The notes beneath the pieces are model-generated. The model was not told the DNA's origin, searched no databases, and saw only the letters and a program-made list of their open reading frames with translations. Positions 20,522-31,576 of a stretch of DNA of 64,000 nt are shown here, piece by piece. The position numbers and the translations under genes are program-made. Position 1 is the first letter of the stretch. Each line of letters starts with the position of its first letter. Origin of the DNA: Trypanosoma brucei gambiense DAL972 (lineage: Eukaryota > Euglenozoa > Kinetoplastea > Trypanosomatida > Trypanosomatidae); assembly GCF_000210295.1 (NCBI RefSeq), contig NC_026740.1, positions 186,001 through 250,000 of the forward strand, in the 5' to 3' direction.

Positions 20522-21754
20522 ATGTCTCGTCGGCGTCCTAATGTGATGTTAACTATCCCTAAGAATACGCTACAAGTCTTTGATATGGGGTTAGATTTCC
20601 GTTCTTACCTATCCCGCGTGGATGTCAATGGACTACCAGTTTTAGGCAATGTCGTATCCTATGAGGCATCAAAACTGACTGAAGTATTTACTCCGACTGT
20701 AGGGTTGTTAGTGACGATACTGCACATGCTTGCTCATTGCACCTCAAGTTGCTCCGCCGTAGCTTGGCTGAAAGCCTATGATGCCATCCAAAAGATGTAT
20801 ATCGAAAATTCAGAGGAAGAAAACACGGAAGCCGTTCGATACGCTGTGGAGGCTAGAGCGGCTATCAAGGATTATTTGACTGGTGACGCTGTACCCGGTA
20901 CAAACCTCCTTTGTGAGAAATTGTTGACTCTTCTCGACCAGCAAAGTGGCATCCATGGTTCTCAAGCTCCATCTCAACGGAAGGTCCCGCGGGAACCGAA
21001 GGGGGCTTTTTGCAACCTACATCTATCGGACCAAAAGTGCTACCAGGATTTTGCTTGTAATCAACTTCATTTACAAGAAGTGAAGACGGTGCGTCACAGG
21101 AAGATTTTTTACATGCGACTTATTGAAGTGCTAAAAGCGGAAAAGCGATCTCGCCAGCAAATCCGCCACCGAATAAAGGACTCAGTTTTCTTTGCCCGAT
21201 ATGGCAATAAAGTTACCGTTCAATGCCAGGGTAAATGGATTCCATTTTTCAAAACAGTTTATACGGACGGAAGGCTAGAGCAGGCGCTTCGAACTCAGCA
21301 TTTCGCTTGTGGTGACAGCGCTTGCGCCGACGAAAATTGTCTGGGAATACATCCACAAGACCGGCGCGTTACCACGTCCAGTAAACTGATGGATCTTAAT
21401 AACCCCGATGTAGTACTTCAACAGATAGAGGAAGAAGCGGAGCGACACCTGTCGATGGAGGGGGCATTCAACGATCACGAGGCAGAACATATCTCCGCAG
21501 CCGCAAGTTCATCTTCGATGCCTTCGCCTACATCGGAAATGTGGAGAAATACTGTAAGGGAATATGTGCGGCAAACGGGAATCCCACAGGTGGAGGCTGA
21601 TGAGTCGTTACTCAGGACACTGCAAGATGCAAATGTCCTGGCCACACCAACGGCCTCAACAGAGAGCTTAACGCCACTCTTAGACGAACTCGATATGCGC
21701 ACGTTCAGCTCGAGCTCTCCGGTCAGAGAGCATCCCAATGCTGAAATAGGGTGA
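20522..21754 (+). CDS. CCCH zinc-finger protein with two fingers
   Basis: This 410-residue protein is a likely RNA-binding regulator; CCCH proteins are major post-transcriptional regulators in trypanosomes. One classical finger lies at about residues 164-183 with exact C-x8-C-x5-C-x3-H spacing (CNLHLSDQKC then YQDFAC and NQLH). A second, shorter C-x4-C-x4-C-x3-H finger lies near residues 262-276. Between them is a basic stretch (KAEKRSRQQIRHRIK). The N-terminal 150 residues look helical and the C-terminus is Ser/Thr-rich and acidic. The start at 20522 was chosen over the in-frame ATG at 20426 because the splice acceptor lies between them; the longer form would begin with an odd hydrophobic segment. 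It is the first gene rightward of the strand switch. I cannot assign a ZC3H number. Confidence 0.88.
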   Translation: MSRRRPNVMLTIPKNTLQVFDMGLDFRSYLSRVDVNGLPVLGNVVSYEASKLTEVFTPTVGLLVTILHMLAHCTSSCSAVAWLKAYDAIQKMYIENSEEENTEAVRYAVEARAAIKDYLTGDAVPGTNLLCEKLLTLLDQQSGIHGSQAPSQRKVPREPKGAFCNLHLSDQKCYQDFACNQLHLQEVKTVRHRKIFYMRLIEVLKAEKRSRQQIRHRIKDSVFFARYGNKVTVQCQGKWIPFFKTVYTDGRLEQALRTQHFACGDSACADENCLGIHPQDRRVTTSSKLMDLNNPDVVLQQIEEEAERHLSMEGAFNDHEAEHISAAASSSSMPSPTSEMWRNTVREYVRQTGIPQVEADESLLRTLQDANVLATPTASTESLTPLLDELDMRTFSSSSPVREHPNAEIG

Positions 21755-22421
21755 GATGCATTTTACATAACAGTAATTGTGGGAGCTTACTAAAACCTAG
21801 AGAACCGAAAATCCGTTTGAATAGCGTGGGATAGATACTGGGGAAGAGCGCAGGTGCACACAACTGCATGGGGCTGCGCATACCTGCAAGCGCAGGTATC
21901 GTTATATACGTATATATATAAATATTTATATATGTATATGGGTGACTATACCACTTTACCAAAAAAAGAAAAAAAAACAACAACACAACACAGAACAAAA
22001 ATAGTGAAGGAAAAACATGCTTTCATAAGATGATAAGTTTTATCTTAGTTGGAATGAAGGTGGTAAGGTTGTCTTCAAATGATTTTTTTTTTTGAAGAGA
22101 AGGAATTAACTTTATGGAAAAAAGTCCAAGGAAGTGATTGAGGGAAAGAGAGTACCCTGATGCATTTATCGGTTATCGACACCCGTATGGTATGGGACGG
22201 AATCGCAGAAGTATTCCAGAGGAATCAGAGTCATCATTTTTTTTCTTTCGAAATATGATGTTTCAATGATGTCAGGAGTAGGTGAATTTCCCCATGTCAC
22301 ATTGTGCAGAGCATGAATTGAAAGAGAACTACTGCTCGCATATATCGGATTCTCTGCTGACTGTGCTTCTTCCTTGCTACTATTGTGTAAAATGTGACTA
22401 AGGTTAGTTTAGAAATATAAT
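21755..22421 (+). other. Intergenic region with AT-rich tract
   Basis: It contains the 3' UTR of the CCCH gene and the 5' UTR of the glucosidase II gene. Bases 21903-21940 are a TA-rich microsatellite, and 21961-21977 and 22084-22095 are homopolymer runs. A pyrimidine-rich segment near 22360-22382 with AG at 22401-22402 is a plausible splice acceptor for the next gene. No gene is seen. Confidence 0.55.
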
Positions 22422-23867
22422 ATGACCGATATGTTGTTTGCTGTTTTATTGACTATATCGTTGTTGGTGCATGTGTCGTTGGCACTGGACCCTACTTATG
22501 GAGCCCAAGACGCGTATCTTGACCATTTTAAGGGGATTAGTTCCAGTGGAACGTTCCAGTGTCTTACCGGCAGCAAAGTCATAAAGGGTGACCAGATTAA
22601 TGATGATTTTTGTGATTGCCCCGACGGAAGTGATGAGCCAGGGACATCAGCTTGCACAAATCACTTTACCAAAGTTAAGTTTCCTGACGGGTGGAAATTC
22701 AGATGTCGCAATATTGGTTTTAAGTCAAAGGAAATACCACACAATAGAGTCAACGATGGTTTATGTGACTGTTGTGACGGCTCTGATGAATATGGCGGTA
22801 TTGTGCAGTGTGCTAACATTTGTGCGGAGGTGCAGGAGAAAGAGGCGGAGGAACTTATGCTGGAAAGGGAGAAGATGAAGCTTTCTTTAGAGGAAAAGAA
22901 GAAGATGGTTGAGCAGGCCACAGTCAAACGGGAACAAGATAAAGTTGCTTTAAAAGAAGAGAAAGCAGAGCTGGAAGCGGCGGAAATTTCCCGTGAGCGG
23001 ATGTCAAGAGACCTTCCGCCGTTGGAAGACCACGAAAAGAAGGAGAAACAACGCTTATCCGAGGAGTTCAAAATTCTTCAAAAACACATCCAGGAAAATG
23101 AGGCGAATGAGGAGGGCACAAAGTTGAAATATAGGTCAGGCTGCACCAAATGGTACACAACAGTGGACTGTGGTACCAAATCAAGCGTAACAGATGAAAA
23201 GGGATGTGACGAGCTAATTCCAGGTAATGTGTCTGGTTACTGTGAATGTGCTGAAGCAAAAACAGATGCTACAGTGAAATACCAAAAAAATTGTGACCAC
23301 AAACCTCTTCGCTGTTCATTTGTTTGCAAAACGGCGGGAGAGGAAGGGACCTTGTCAAGCAGTGAGGAGCAATACTTCGATACAACCAATGACCCCTCTT
23401 ATGAGTTGCCAGGGGCCAAGAATTTACGGGCAAAAATAAAGGACCTTGACGAAAAATTGGACAATCTTCGGTCCTCTATTGCTGCTAAGGAGGCACGGTT
23501 GAAGAGAAACTTGAATACGGAAGACATCATACGGACACTCGAGGATGAATGCTTCACTCTCGACGTTAAAATATACACTTACAAATTTTGTCCTTTTAAA
23601 GATGCTCACCAGTACTCCAAAGGAACTGAAATTGGGAATAGCATAGGGAAATGGGTGCGTTTCGGTGAGAGTACCTACTCTTTGTGGTCAACCACCGATG
23701 ACCACACACACATGTTGTACGAAGGGGGTGATTGGTGTTGGAATCATGATCAGCGAACCACGGATGTTCGTCTGGTGTGCGGCCCGGAGAACAAGTTGTT
23801 GAAGGCTGAGGAACCGATATCATGCAAATACGCAATGGTGTTCCAAACACCCGCTATATGCGAGTAA
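22422..23867 (+). CDS. Glucosidase II beta subunit (PRKCSH/80K-H family)
   Basis: This 481-residue protein is the non-catalytic partner of ER alpha-glucosidase II, which trims inner glucoses from N-glycans in the folding cycle. It has a signal peptide (about 1-21, hydrophobic, ending SLALD), a cysteine-rich N-terminal domain with two LDLa-like calcium motifs (DDFCDCPDGSDE near residue 61 and DGLCDCCDGSDE near 113), a highly charged Glu/Lys coiled coil (about 140-230), a second cysteine-rich stretch, and a C-terminal MRH lectin domain (from about 380) with paired cysteines and the GGDWCW segment. The C-terminus is AICE, not a KDEL-type signal, so ER retention probably depends on the catalytic subunit. 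The ATG at 22422 is followed by another in-frame ATG three codons later. Confidence 0.95.
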   Translation: MTDMLFAVLLTISLLVHVSLALDPTYGAQDAYLDHFKGISSSGTFQCLTGSKVIKGDQINDDFCDCPDGSDEPGTSACTNHFTKVKFPDGWKFRCRNIGFKSKEIPHNRVNDGLCDCCDGSDEYGGIVQCANICAEVQEKEAEELMLEREKMKLSLEEKKKMVEQATVKREQDKVALKEEKAELEAAEISRERMSRDLPPLEDHEKKEKQRLSEEFKILQKHIQENEANEEGTKLKYRSGCTKWYTTVDCGTKSSVTDEKGCDELIPGNVSGYCECAEAKTDATVKYQKNCDHKPLRCSFVCKTAGEEGTLSSSEEQYFDTTNDPSYELPGAKNLRAKIKDLDEKLDNLRSSIAAKEARLKRNLNTEDIIRTLEDECFTLDVKIYTYKFCPFKDAHQYSKGTEIGNSIGKWVRFGESTYSLWSTTDDHTHMLYEGGDWCWNHDQRTTDVRLVCGPENKLLKAEEPISCKYAMVFQTPAICE

Positions 23868-24081
23868 ACCGCCTAATAGTCGGTTAATAATTATCACTTT
23901 CTCGCAAGATGCTACCCTACTCCAACTGCTCTTGACAACATTCCCTCTGGACCCCTGTACTTTGTAACATCTTCCTCCTCCGAGTTTTTCTTTTCCCACC
24001 CTCACGTTGTAAATTGGATAGTGTGGAGTAAGGTAGTGTCAGGAGTAGTAAGTGGTATACTTTTCATAGTTTTGTCCACAT

Positions 24082-25566
24082 ATGAATCCGAAGCTGTTCT
24101 CGACGTACGTAATCGACTGTGTCATACTGTTTCTTTTAGTTCTGTTTGCATTTGGATACCAAACGGTTCGAAATCAAGAGCGTGTTGATGCTCAATTTGA
24201 GTTAGCTGCTTCTCTCTTTGGCGCTAAGGACAAGTCTGCTGGAGCTGAGAAGAGCATAAGTTCCGTGAAAGATTTTTTTACAGTTTTCAAAGGTATAATT
24301 GATGCTTATTATCACATACCGGCTGCAGCAACTGGGACATTCATGCACTATACGTATGGGGTGGGCAATTTCACACCGTTAGTCCCTGTTGTTGAAATAA
24401 CGTTTCACGACAGACCGCAGAACTCCCTCGCAAAGGTGCCGCTTGTCTTTTCCTTTGATGTTCAAGCAAGCGATGTACTAGGACCGTTCATAAGTCCTCA
24501 AAGTTATTATTACCAGAATGGCTTTTGTGGAGACGAAGTTACTAGCAGGTTGCGTTATATCCTATGCCAAACCTCATCCACACTGGATGTGTTTGACAAC
24601 GTCGACAAGGTTAAACTCTCATTTCAGCTATATTCCATGAGAAGGTCAGATGACGGTAGGGTGCGCCCTGCGGAATGGGACATAGAGGTGATGTTTGGTA
24701 TGGGTGGGTACGGCCCTGTTATTACCATGACCACTTCGTTCAGCAGTATCGAGGAGCGTTTCCCGCAGCGTTTTCCCGTCATGATGAGTTGTGCGGTGGC
24801 ACCTCTAGTACTGTTGAGCTTTTTGTTTCGCATGGATAGGATCTCGCAGCTTGTAACATACGTGAAAGTGGTGTTAACTACTTGCAGAAGGAGTCGATGG
24901 TACGGAAGGTTGCGCCCCGATAATTCTGGTTTGAGAGGTCAGAGTTTTCTTCTGCTTGGTGTTTTTTCTGATATAGTTGCGTTGACGTTCAGTATAACGT
25001 CACTTGTGATTCAGTTTACCCCAAAAGTGAGCGGAACGACGGAGCATGCGTTAACAGTCCTACTCGGGTTCGCGGCTTTCATGCGCTCAACACAGTTGAT
25101 CTCTGTGCTGAAGCTCTCACCAAGTCTTTGCGTAGTGGTCGATGGTTTTGTTACTGCTAGTGACCAACTTTTCATGTATGTCGTGGCGGTCTTCCCCATT
25201 CTGCTTGGTTATTCAGTGTGCGGTTTCATTGTTTACGGAAGTTACCAGTCTTACTTCAAAACCGTTCCGTATTCAATTGTTACTCTCATCTGTGCGGCGT
25301 TCGGGGATAACCTGATTGATACATTTGTGGACATGGATAGGGGAGCCTACGTTGTTCAAGTGCTCTTCACCCGTATCTTTTTTGGTTCATTTTTGGCGTT
25401 TTTTATATGTAATGTGCTCAATGTGGCATACAGTATCATTCAGGATTCGTACAATCAAGCTATCCGGATGCACGGTGCGACATCCAGTGGCACCACTGGT
25501 GCAAATGGCAGTGGTACTCGTTTAACCGAAGAATTGAGGGAAATATTGGGGAAGTTGAGGGGGTAG
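24082..25566 (+). CDS. Mucolipin/polycystin-type TRP cation channel
   Basis: This 494-residue membrane protein has the TRPML/PKD2 plan: one transmembrane segment at about 8-26, a 200-residue extracytosolic loop with a few cysteines, then five more segments at about 231-248, 290-312, 322-343, 364-387 and 424-450. A pore loop (about 398-415) contains AAFGDNL, in the position of the GD-containing selectivity filter of mucolipins. TRPML channels release Ca2+ and other cations from acidic endolysosomal compartments; a role in lysosomes or acidocalcisomes is inferred. The short C-terminal tail lacks the long coiled coil of PKD2. The splice acceptor is probably AG at 24020-24021 after the pyrimidine stretch 23960-24000. 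The alternative reading is a polycystin-like flagellar channel. Confidence 0.82.
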   Translation: MNPKLFSTYVIDCVILFLLVLFAFGYQTVRNQERVDAQFELAASLFGAKDKSAGAEKSISSVKDFFTVFKGIIDAYYHIPAAATGTFMHYTYGVGNFTPLVPVVEITFHDRPQNSLAKVPLVFSFDVQASDVLGPFISPQSYYYQNGFCGDEVTSRLRYILCQTSSTLDVFDNVDKVKLSFQLYSMRRSDDGRVRPAEWDIEVMFGMGGYGPVITMTTSFSSIEERFPQRFPVMMSCAVAPLVLLSFLFRMDRISQLVTYVKVVLTTCRRSRWYGRLRPDNSGLRGQSFLLLGVFSDIVALTFSITSLVIQFTPKVSGTTEHALTVLLGFAAFMRSTQLISVLKLSPSLCVVVDGFVTASDQLFMYVVAVFPILLGYSVCGFIVYGSYQSYFKTVPYSIVTLICAAFGDNLIDTFVDMDRGAYVVQVLFTRIFFGSFLAFFICNVLNVAYSIIQDSYNQAIRMHGATSSGTTGANGSGTRLTEELREILGKLRG

Positions 25567-26322
25567 TTTCCTGCCCTTCTTATTCATTGTTGTTGATGGT
25601 GACAGCAACATCAGGTTTCTTAGGTGATGCGGCTGTGTCTGGTGAGGTCGCAGTCGGTTGCGTTTGCTTCGTTGTTGTTGCCTTGTTGAGTGAGGGGATG
25701 CTACAAAGGGTCCTATGCGAATTTAAGTGGATGACTATTGCTCATATTTTTATCCTTTCCCTTTTTTGCTCCCTTCCTCTGTTAATTTGTTTTGTTGTGT
25801 AATCTTTTGATACCGTTGTACTATGGTGTTTTGTTTCTTAATTTCTACTCCAATAACGCACTTTTTGCGAAGCTCAGCGAACCCTAGTCGAAACATAAAA
25901 TCATTTTTATTCACCCCATCGAGTTGGCAAGTGTGTTTGCTGCGGTGAGTCGCCATACTTCAACTGCTAAGTTAACACCGAGAGGGAAGAGAGGTAGAGG
26001 AGCAGCATCAGCGCAATTTCACGGATTTAGTGTTGTTAGACACAACCCCTTTTTTGTGTTGCACCCGGCCGTTGCGTGAACGACGCGACGAAAACTCATA
26101 CAACACAAAACCCTTACCGCAAACAGCAGGCAAATCGGCTGGGGAATAGAAAAAAGGTGTTGTAGCACCTTGTATATATATAATTTGTAGCACGAAAAGT
26201 ATAACGGATCCCTTCAAATAGTGGTGTACCCAAGTACTCCCTTTTCAGGTAGACAATAGTGCATATTTGGTTGTGCATCATTGTTTGCTTGTGCGGTAGA
26301 GGGGCGTGCGCTAAAGGACGGC
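25567..26322 (+). other. Intergenic region, no gene seen
   Basis: It holds the 3' UTR of the TRP channel and the 5' region of the kinase. A 71-codon hydrophobic frame at 25587-25802 lacks an ATG start and looks like T-rich noncoding sequence. A short TA run lies at 26171-26182. The splice acceptor for the kinase is not obvious; AG at 26298-26299 is possible. Confidence 0.5.
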
Positions 26323-28872
26323 ATGACCAGAAATGCTGATGCACACTTTTCTGTTGGGACGGCTGCGAATCGGCAATTGAACGTGCCTGCGCCAAGTCAT
26401 TTAATGACGTGGAGTGCTGACAGCCTTGCACAGAACCAGCCGTCGATCCCTTCACTGGGGAACCTGAACCTTCGCAACCCCGGCATCTGGTCCAAGCGTG
26501 AGGAATTGACCCCGAGGCGCCAGTCTCCGGTTGTTGCTGCTCGCATGGCCAGGATAGTGAGTAGCAGTAATATATCACCACGCTACACCACCTTTACGCA
26601 ACGCTGGTCTCCCGTGTCGCCTCTGGATCTTTCACTCACACAGAGCTCACACCGTGCACAGACAGCGGGCGAGCGGGGGTTCGCATTTATTGCGCGTTAT
26701 GGAGGTATTGCGAGGTCTCCGGCGCGCCAGGCGGCCTCTCGTTCGGGTCAGTCACCCGAACTGGAAACAAGTGTTGCAAGCCGCCAAACTTCTCAACACT
26801 CCTCGCTTCCAGTGGAGATGACACCGCGTGACCGATCTTTGAAGCGTCAAATTATAACTGAGCGGAAACTTCGCATCGTTCGACAGGAAAGTAGCACGCC
26901 TGGGGCAAGCAGTTCTAATTTGGCGTGTTTGAGTGAGGCTAATGGGTCCAGAACGAGGCTTTTGTCTCAGGAACAGCTTAAAAAGCAGGGGAGCTCGATT
27001 CATCATGGAGGGGAAACCGGTTTAACCGACAAATCTCCTGTTGCCGCACCGCTCACGGTGGAGCAACTCCTGAAGAAACCTCCTCAGAAGGCCAGCACGT
27101 CCGTGGGACGGCACGTGCAGACTCCAGAGATTAGCATCTCATTGCGTGGATCGTTTTCTGCAGGAAACGACTCGTTGAGTAGCGCACATGTGGCGGAACT
27201 GAGCACCACTACCGCTCGCGAGTTGCCTTCCGGTGGCGTTCCATGTGTGGTTCCTCATCGGATGTCAGACAAATCGATGTCTGCCTCCATTTCCTCCTGT
27301 GTCCATCCGGTAATTGTGCAGCGCCGGCGTTGTAGCGACTGTACTACTAAACCTGCTCCGTCCGCAACAACATCACCTGGGACCATGACAGCGACGACCG
27401 CAGGCGCCACTCCCACTACCAGTAGCAACCGTAGCCAAAGCAGTGTGGAGACGGTGACGGACATTCCCAGTGTTGGTCAAGTGGCTGCACCCTACAATGG
27501 GCAGAAGTCTTCTTTTGTCTCCAGTCGGCTAGTTATGCAGCAGTTTGTACAGCGTTGGAGCAACCATTACGAAGAGAACAAAAAGGCCTATTTCGAGGGA
27601 GGATACATGTCAGTCGTACCGGGGAAGAAGCTGAACTCTCGGTATGTAATCGTGCAGAAGCTTGGCTGGGGTGAGTTCAGCACTGTGTGGCTTGCGTACG
27701 ACACTCTGCATACAACCCTTGGGAAACCACATCAGGCATTCGTTGCGGTGAAGATTGCCAAGTGCGACAGTGTTGTGTCCGAGAGCACCCAGTACGAGAT
27801 CAAGCTGCTCCGCTATATTGGATCGAATACGCCATCACATGCTCCACTCACAGGTCTGTTGGATTCATTTGAAGTGGCTGGTCAGTATGGTTCGCACACG
27901 TGCATGGTTATGCCCCTACATGGTTCAAATCTTTTGAGTATTATTGACCAGATGAAGGCCAAGAAGGGTATCCGGAGCCCCTCCGAGATATCCCTGATTA
28001 AGGAGATCGTTGTTTCAATCCTTATTGGCCTTGATGAACTCGATAAGCTAGATGTCATTCACACGGACATCAAACCCGAAAATATCCTTTGCTCATCGTC
28101 CGACCCCAAGGTGCTTGATACAATTGAGAATTTCTGCCTCCGGAACAAGGATCGCTCGAGCATGGTGCCGGCTGACCGCGTGCGGAAGGCTATGTGGCAG
28201 GGGGACCCAAATCACTTGGTTTGTATTGCTGATTTCGGTCTCTCTGTTGCGCTTAAGCCGTCCAAGGGCCAGGCTGTGACCGGAAAGGGACAAAAGGATG
28301 TTGCTGCGAAGGCCGCTATTGAGAGTAAAAAGGAATTCCCCGTTGAAAAGGCTGGTACTGTGTCAAACGTACGCGGTACGATGATTCAAACGCGTGAGTA
28401 CCGCGCCCCTGAGATCCTTATGGGGATGGATTTCAACACCCGCACCGATATTTGGAGTGTTGGTTGCATGGTGTATGAGCTAATTACGGGAGAGTTCCTC
28501 ATGGACCCGAAGCGTCGTACAAGGAATGAACGCATGATGGACGTGGAGCACCTTGCCATGATGATGCAAATACTTGGTCCTGTTCCTGAGAAGATAATCA
28601 AGCTTCGAGAGGGATGTGGTAACGGCAAACCCCCTCCTCGCTACATCCATCGCTACTTCGATGAAAACAATCGTTTCATATACAGCGATAAGTACAGACT
28701 TTACCCGCGTCGTCACATTGACAGGGAGTTGCAGGCATATCTTCCTCCTGCAGAAGCGAAATCGGCAGCGGCCTTTATTGTGGGCTGCCTCGCTTCCTAT
28801 GAACCAACTTCTCGCCCGTCAGCTGGAGAGATGCTTAACCACACGTGGCTGTATGATGCCACCAACAACTGA
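26323..28872 (+). CDS. SR-protein-specific kinase (SRPK family)
   Basis: This 849-residue serine/threonine kinase should phosphorylate RS-domain splicing factors, controlling their nuclear import and activity. The first about 430 residues are Ser/Thr/Pro-rich and low complexity. The kinase domain follows: G-loop GWGEFSTVWL near 446, ATP-anchoring Lys in VAVKIAK, catalytic loop HTDIKPENIL near 579 (the HTD form in place of HRD is typical of SRPKs), IADFGLS near 635, and REYRAPEILMG with TDIWSVGCMVYEL as activation and alpha-F segments. The kinase spacer between lobes is short (about 40 residues), unlike the long spacer of mammalian SRPK1. The frame stays open upstream to 26281, but the first ATG is at 26323, so I used that. 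Confidence 0.93.
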   Translation: MTRNADAHFSVGTAANRQLNVPAPSHLMTWSADSLAQNQPSIPSLGNLNLRNPGIWSKREELTPRRQSPVVAARMARIVSSSNISPRYTTFTQRWSPVSPLDLSLTQSSHRAQTAGERGFAFIARYGGIARSPARQAASRSGQSPELETSVASRQTSQHSSLPVEMTPRDRSLKRQIITERKLRIVRQESSTPGASSSNLACLSEANGSRTRLLSQEQLKKQGSSIHHGGETGLTDKSPVAAPLTVEQLLKKPPQKASTSVGRHVQTPEISISLRGSFSAGNDSLSSAHVAELSTTTARELPSGGVPCVVPHRMSDKSMSASISSCVHPVIVQRRRCSDCTTKPAPSATTSPGTMTATTAGATPTTSSNRSQSSVETVTDIPSVGQVAAPYNGQKSSFVSSRLVMQQFVQRWSNHYEENKKAYFEGGYMSVVPGKKLNSRYVIVQKLGWGEFSTVWLAYDTLHTTLGKPHQAFVAVKIAKCDSVVSESTQYEIKLLRYIGSNTPSHAPLTGLLDSFEVAGQYGSHTCMVMPLHGSNLLSIIDQMKAKKGIRSPSEISLIKEIVVSILIGLDELDKLDVIHTDIKPENILCSSSDPKVLDTIENFCLRNKDRSSMVPADRVRKAMWQGDPNHLVCIADFGLSVALKPSKGQAVTGKGQKDVAAKAAIESKKEFPVEKAGTVSNVRGTMIQTREYRAPEILMGMDFNTRTDIWSVGCMVYELITGEFLMDPKRRTRNERMMDVEHLAMMMQILGPVPEKIIKLREGCGNGKPPPRYIHRYFDENNRFIYSDKYRLYPRRHIDRELQAYLPPAEAKSAAAFIVGCLASYEPTSRPSAGEMLNHTWLYDATNN

Positions 28873-31576
28873 GGTGAAAGTACTGGTTCCCTGATAGCGA
28901 TAGCAATACGATCACCCTTCTTCACAATTCCGCTGTGATCTATATTATTTGTTTGATGTATTGGTCATTTCGGAGGTCTTGAGGCTAGTATGGAAAAGGA
29001 AGCACGGAGATACAGGTGTCTTGGTCGTTGCAACTGGTTTAGTGCACAGAGGAGGATGGAAAGATATAATTAAAGGGTGACCGCTGGCGGTTGCGAGTTG
29101 GTCGAGAAGAGTTACGACCTGATGAGAGTGACGATTTGGGAACGGTAGGAGTGAAGAGGAGGGCCGCCCACAAGGCCGTTATTTTCACTATGTAATAATT
29201 TTAAAATGGTGGGGAAAATAAGGTAAGAAGGAAAAAAAAAAAATAAGAATAAGAAAGGCACGTACAGTTGAAGATTTTGATTTGTTGCCCTAACTCGTTC
29301 CCGCTTGTTAGTGTAAACCTTCCCCTTCGCGCTAGACTAAAGGGTTAAAACCCTGAGGTGAAGGACTGGAGGCTCTCCTTGTATATGTATTGGTATACTA
29401 ATTTGAGTTGTCAGCACATATACTTATATACTTGAATATATGCGCATGCACGTGTGCGTGTATGTGTGTGGGTTTACACGACTGCTAGGTGGGCGCGATG
29501 GAGATATACTTATGTTATCATGTGTGCTGTGGATGTTCGTGTTTTCAAATACACGTTGATTTGTTTGTGTTTGTGTTTGCGTTTTTTTTATGCCCTTAAA
29601 TTTCATCTCTTCCGTTTTAATATGTGCGTTTGATATGAGTTAGTTGCTGTTCACGGAGGGGAGTACAGGGCTACAAAAGGCTCACTGATAAAGGTAGAGT
29701 GACCTTCCCTGTTCTTTTCGGGAAAACGTGTGAGAGAAATGCAAAGGAAGAAGAAAAAATGATAATGATTGTAATAACAAATTGGTGAGATAGAATAAAA
29801 AATTTAAGTGAAAATGAAGGAGTGTGGTGGATACAGTACGTTTGTGTTTGTGTGTAGTGGAGTTGTTTTGGAGTCGGTGTGCTGAAAGGAATGAGAGGTG
29901 GAAGCAATAAAAGTGAGAGAAAAGTATGTTATACGGAGCGGAGAAGAGAGAGAAAGAAGGGGGGAGGGACGGGGGAATTCACTGAGGGGGCGCGTGTGGT
30001 GCTGCATCATTTCCAAAAAAGGGTTAAATGGTTCCGTGTATCAGCTTGGTTTCCCCTGAGGAGAAGCTATGTTGTACTCCACAAAGTGGGTAGAACTATC
30101 ACTATGCATTTTCAGATGGCTTTTAACACACACACGCATAGTTCTTTGAATGGGTTCGGCTGTTCATAACACGGTTGTGCAAATACTTGTTTATCCTTGC
30201 GCATGCATACTCTGTTTCTATGGGTCCTCTTTTGTGCTTCAGTTTGCCTAACAATGCAGTTTACCCTTCTGCGTATTTGGGTGTGCGTGCGTCTTCTCTG
30301 GTGCCGTTACCCTCATTGTTTTCTGTATCGGTTGCACTTCATTTTTTGCATCCGTTCTCCCCTTGTTTTCCTTTCGCTTTTATGCCTTTTTTGTTTTGGG
30401 GGACCCCAGGTGTGCATGACGATGCGTTGTTCTTTTTTTCCCCCCCGTTAGTCACTCATTTCTCCCCGTTTTCGTTGATTTTTTCCCTATCTACAATGCA
30501 CGTGTACATATGTCTGCAGTGTGCGGTATCATGTATGACATGTTACCCAATGACGAGGTAAAGATTTGACGTCTGGGAACCAACACGCATCCCCTCTCAT
30601 GCTCCCGTATTCGTCCCCCCTTTACTTTCTGTGTTCTTTTTCTTTTCTTTTCTGTTTTTTTTTTTTTTACTAATAGTTTATTTAACTTCACTTTCTGCCA
30701 CGACCACCCCCCGTCTCTTCCCGCTTGTCACTGCAGGGGAGAGTCGAGGGGGTGTTGCGACGCTCGTTTGGGACGAAGCGATTATTCACGTAATGTGCCT
30801 CTTCTCCCTTTTGTCACAACTGATCCCGTCGGCAAGAGTGGCTTTAAAAAAAAAAAAAAATCCCCTTCTTTTTTTTTCCATTCATTACTTCTTTTCCCTC
30901 ATATTCTGTGTTTTTGTTCCCCCTTTCTTCGGTAACACAGTTTATATTGTTTTGTAAGGCACCAGGCGTAACGTACGTGCCGTTTAATATGAGAAGATAT
31001 ATAGTAACAATAATAATGATGGTTTTCTGTTTCTTCTTTTTTTTTTTCATTTGTGAGCCGGAAAAAAAAACCTACTATCCCACCTGCAATTTTTTCCCCT
31101 TTATATTTATTAATATTGTTAGTATTCTTCCGACTACCATTATTATTATTACTATCACTATCACTATTGATTTTATTGTTATTGTTATTCTTGTCATTTG
31201 GATCATTTTGTCCCCTCCACCGCATATGCATTTTTTTTTTTATTGGATGTGTTGAGTGGAGGGCTGCGAAACTAATGATATGGCCTCTCATTTGACAAGT
31301 GATTTCATTCGTAGTGGAAAGAAGCGAACGAATAGACGCAACAAATTGAAAACGGGTAGGCGAAGGAAAGGATGTATCTTTTAAAAAAAAAAAAATGGAG
31401 TTTTCTCGCCTTGTGAGAGTATATAGGATCAGAAAGAGAGAAAGAGAGGGCAAAAAAAAAAAAAGAAAGAAAAGGTGGAAGAAGAAGGAGGCGTTACATC
31501 ACGGAAAGGAAGTTAACATTGTTTTGCGCCATCCGTTTCAAAGCTTTACGTACCCGCATGTACATAATCGTAAATA

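Noticed and set aside
25587..25802. 71-codon hydrophobic frame after the TRP channel gene
   Set aside because: No ATG at its start and its hydrophobicity reflects T-rich 3' UTR sequence.
29341..29354. AGGGTT and AACCCT facing each other, telomere-unit-like inverted repeat
   Set aside because: A single unit on each side is well within chance expectation; no array surrounds it.
30899..31453. 184-codon minus-strand frame in the gene-free region
   Set aside because: It is Asn/Lys/Phe-rich because it crosses A- and T-runs and trinucleotide-like repeats; there is no domain and no splice signal upstream on that strand.
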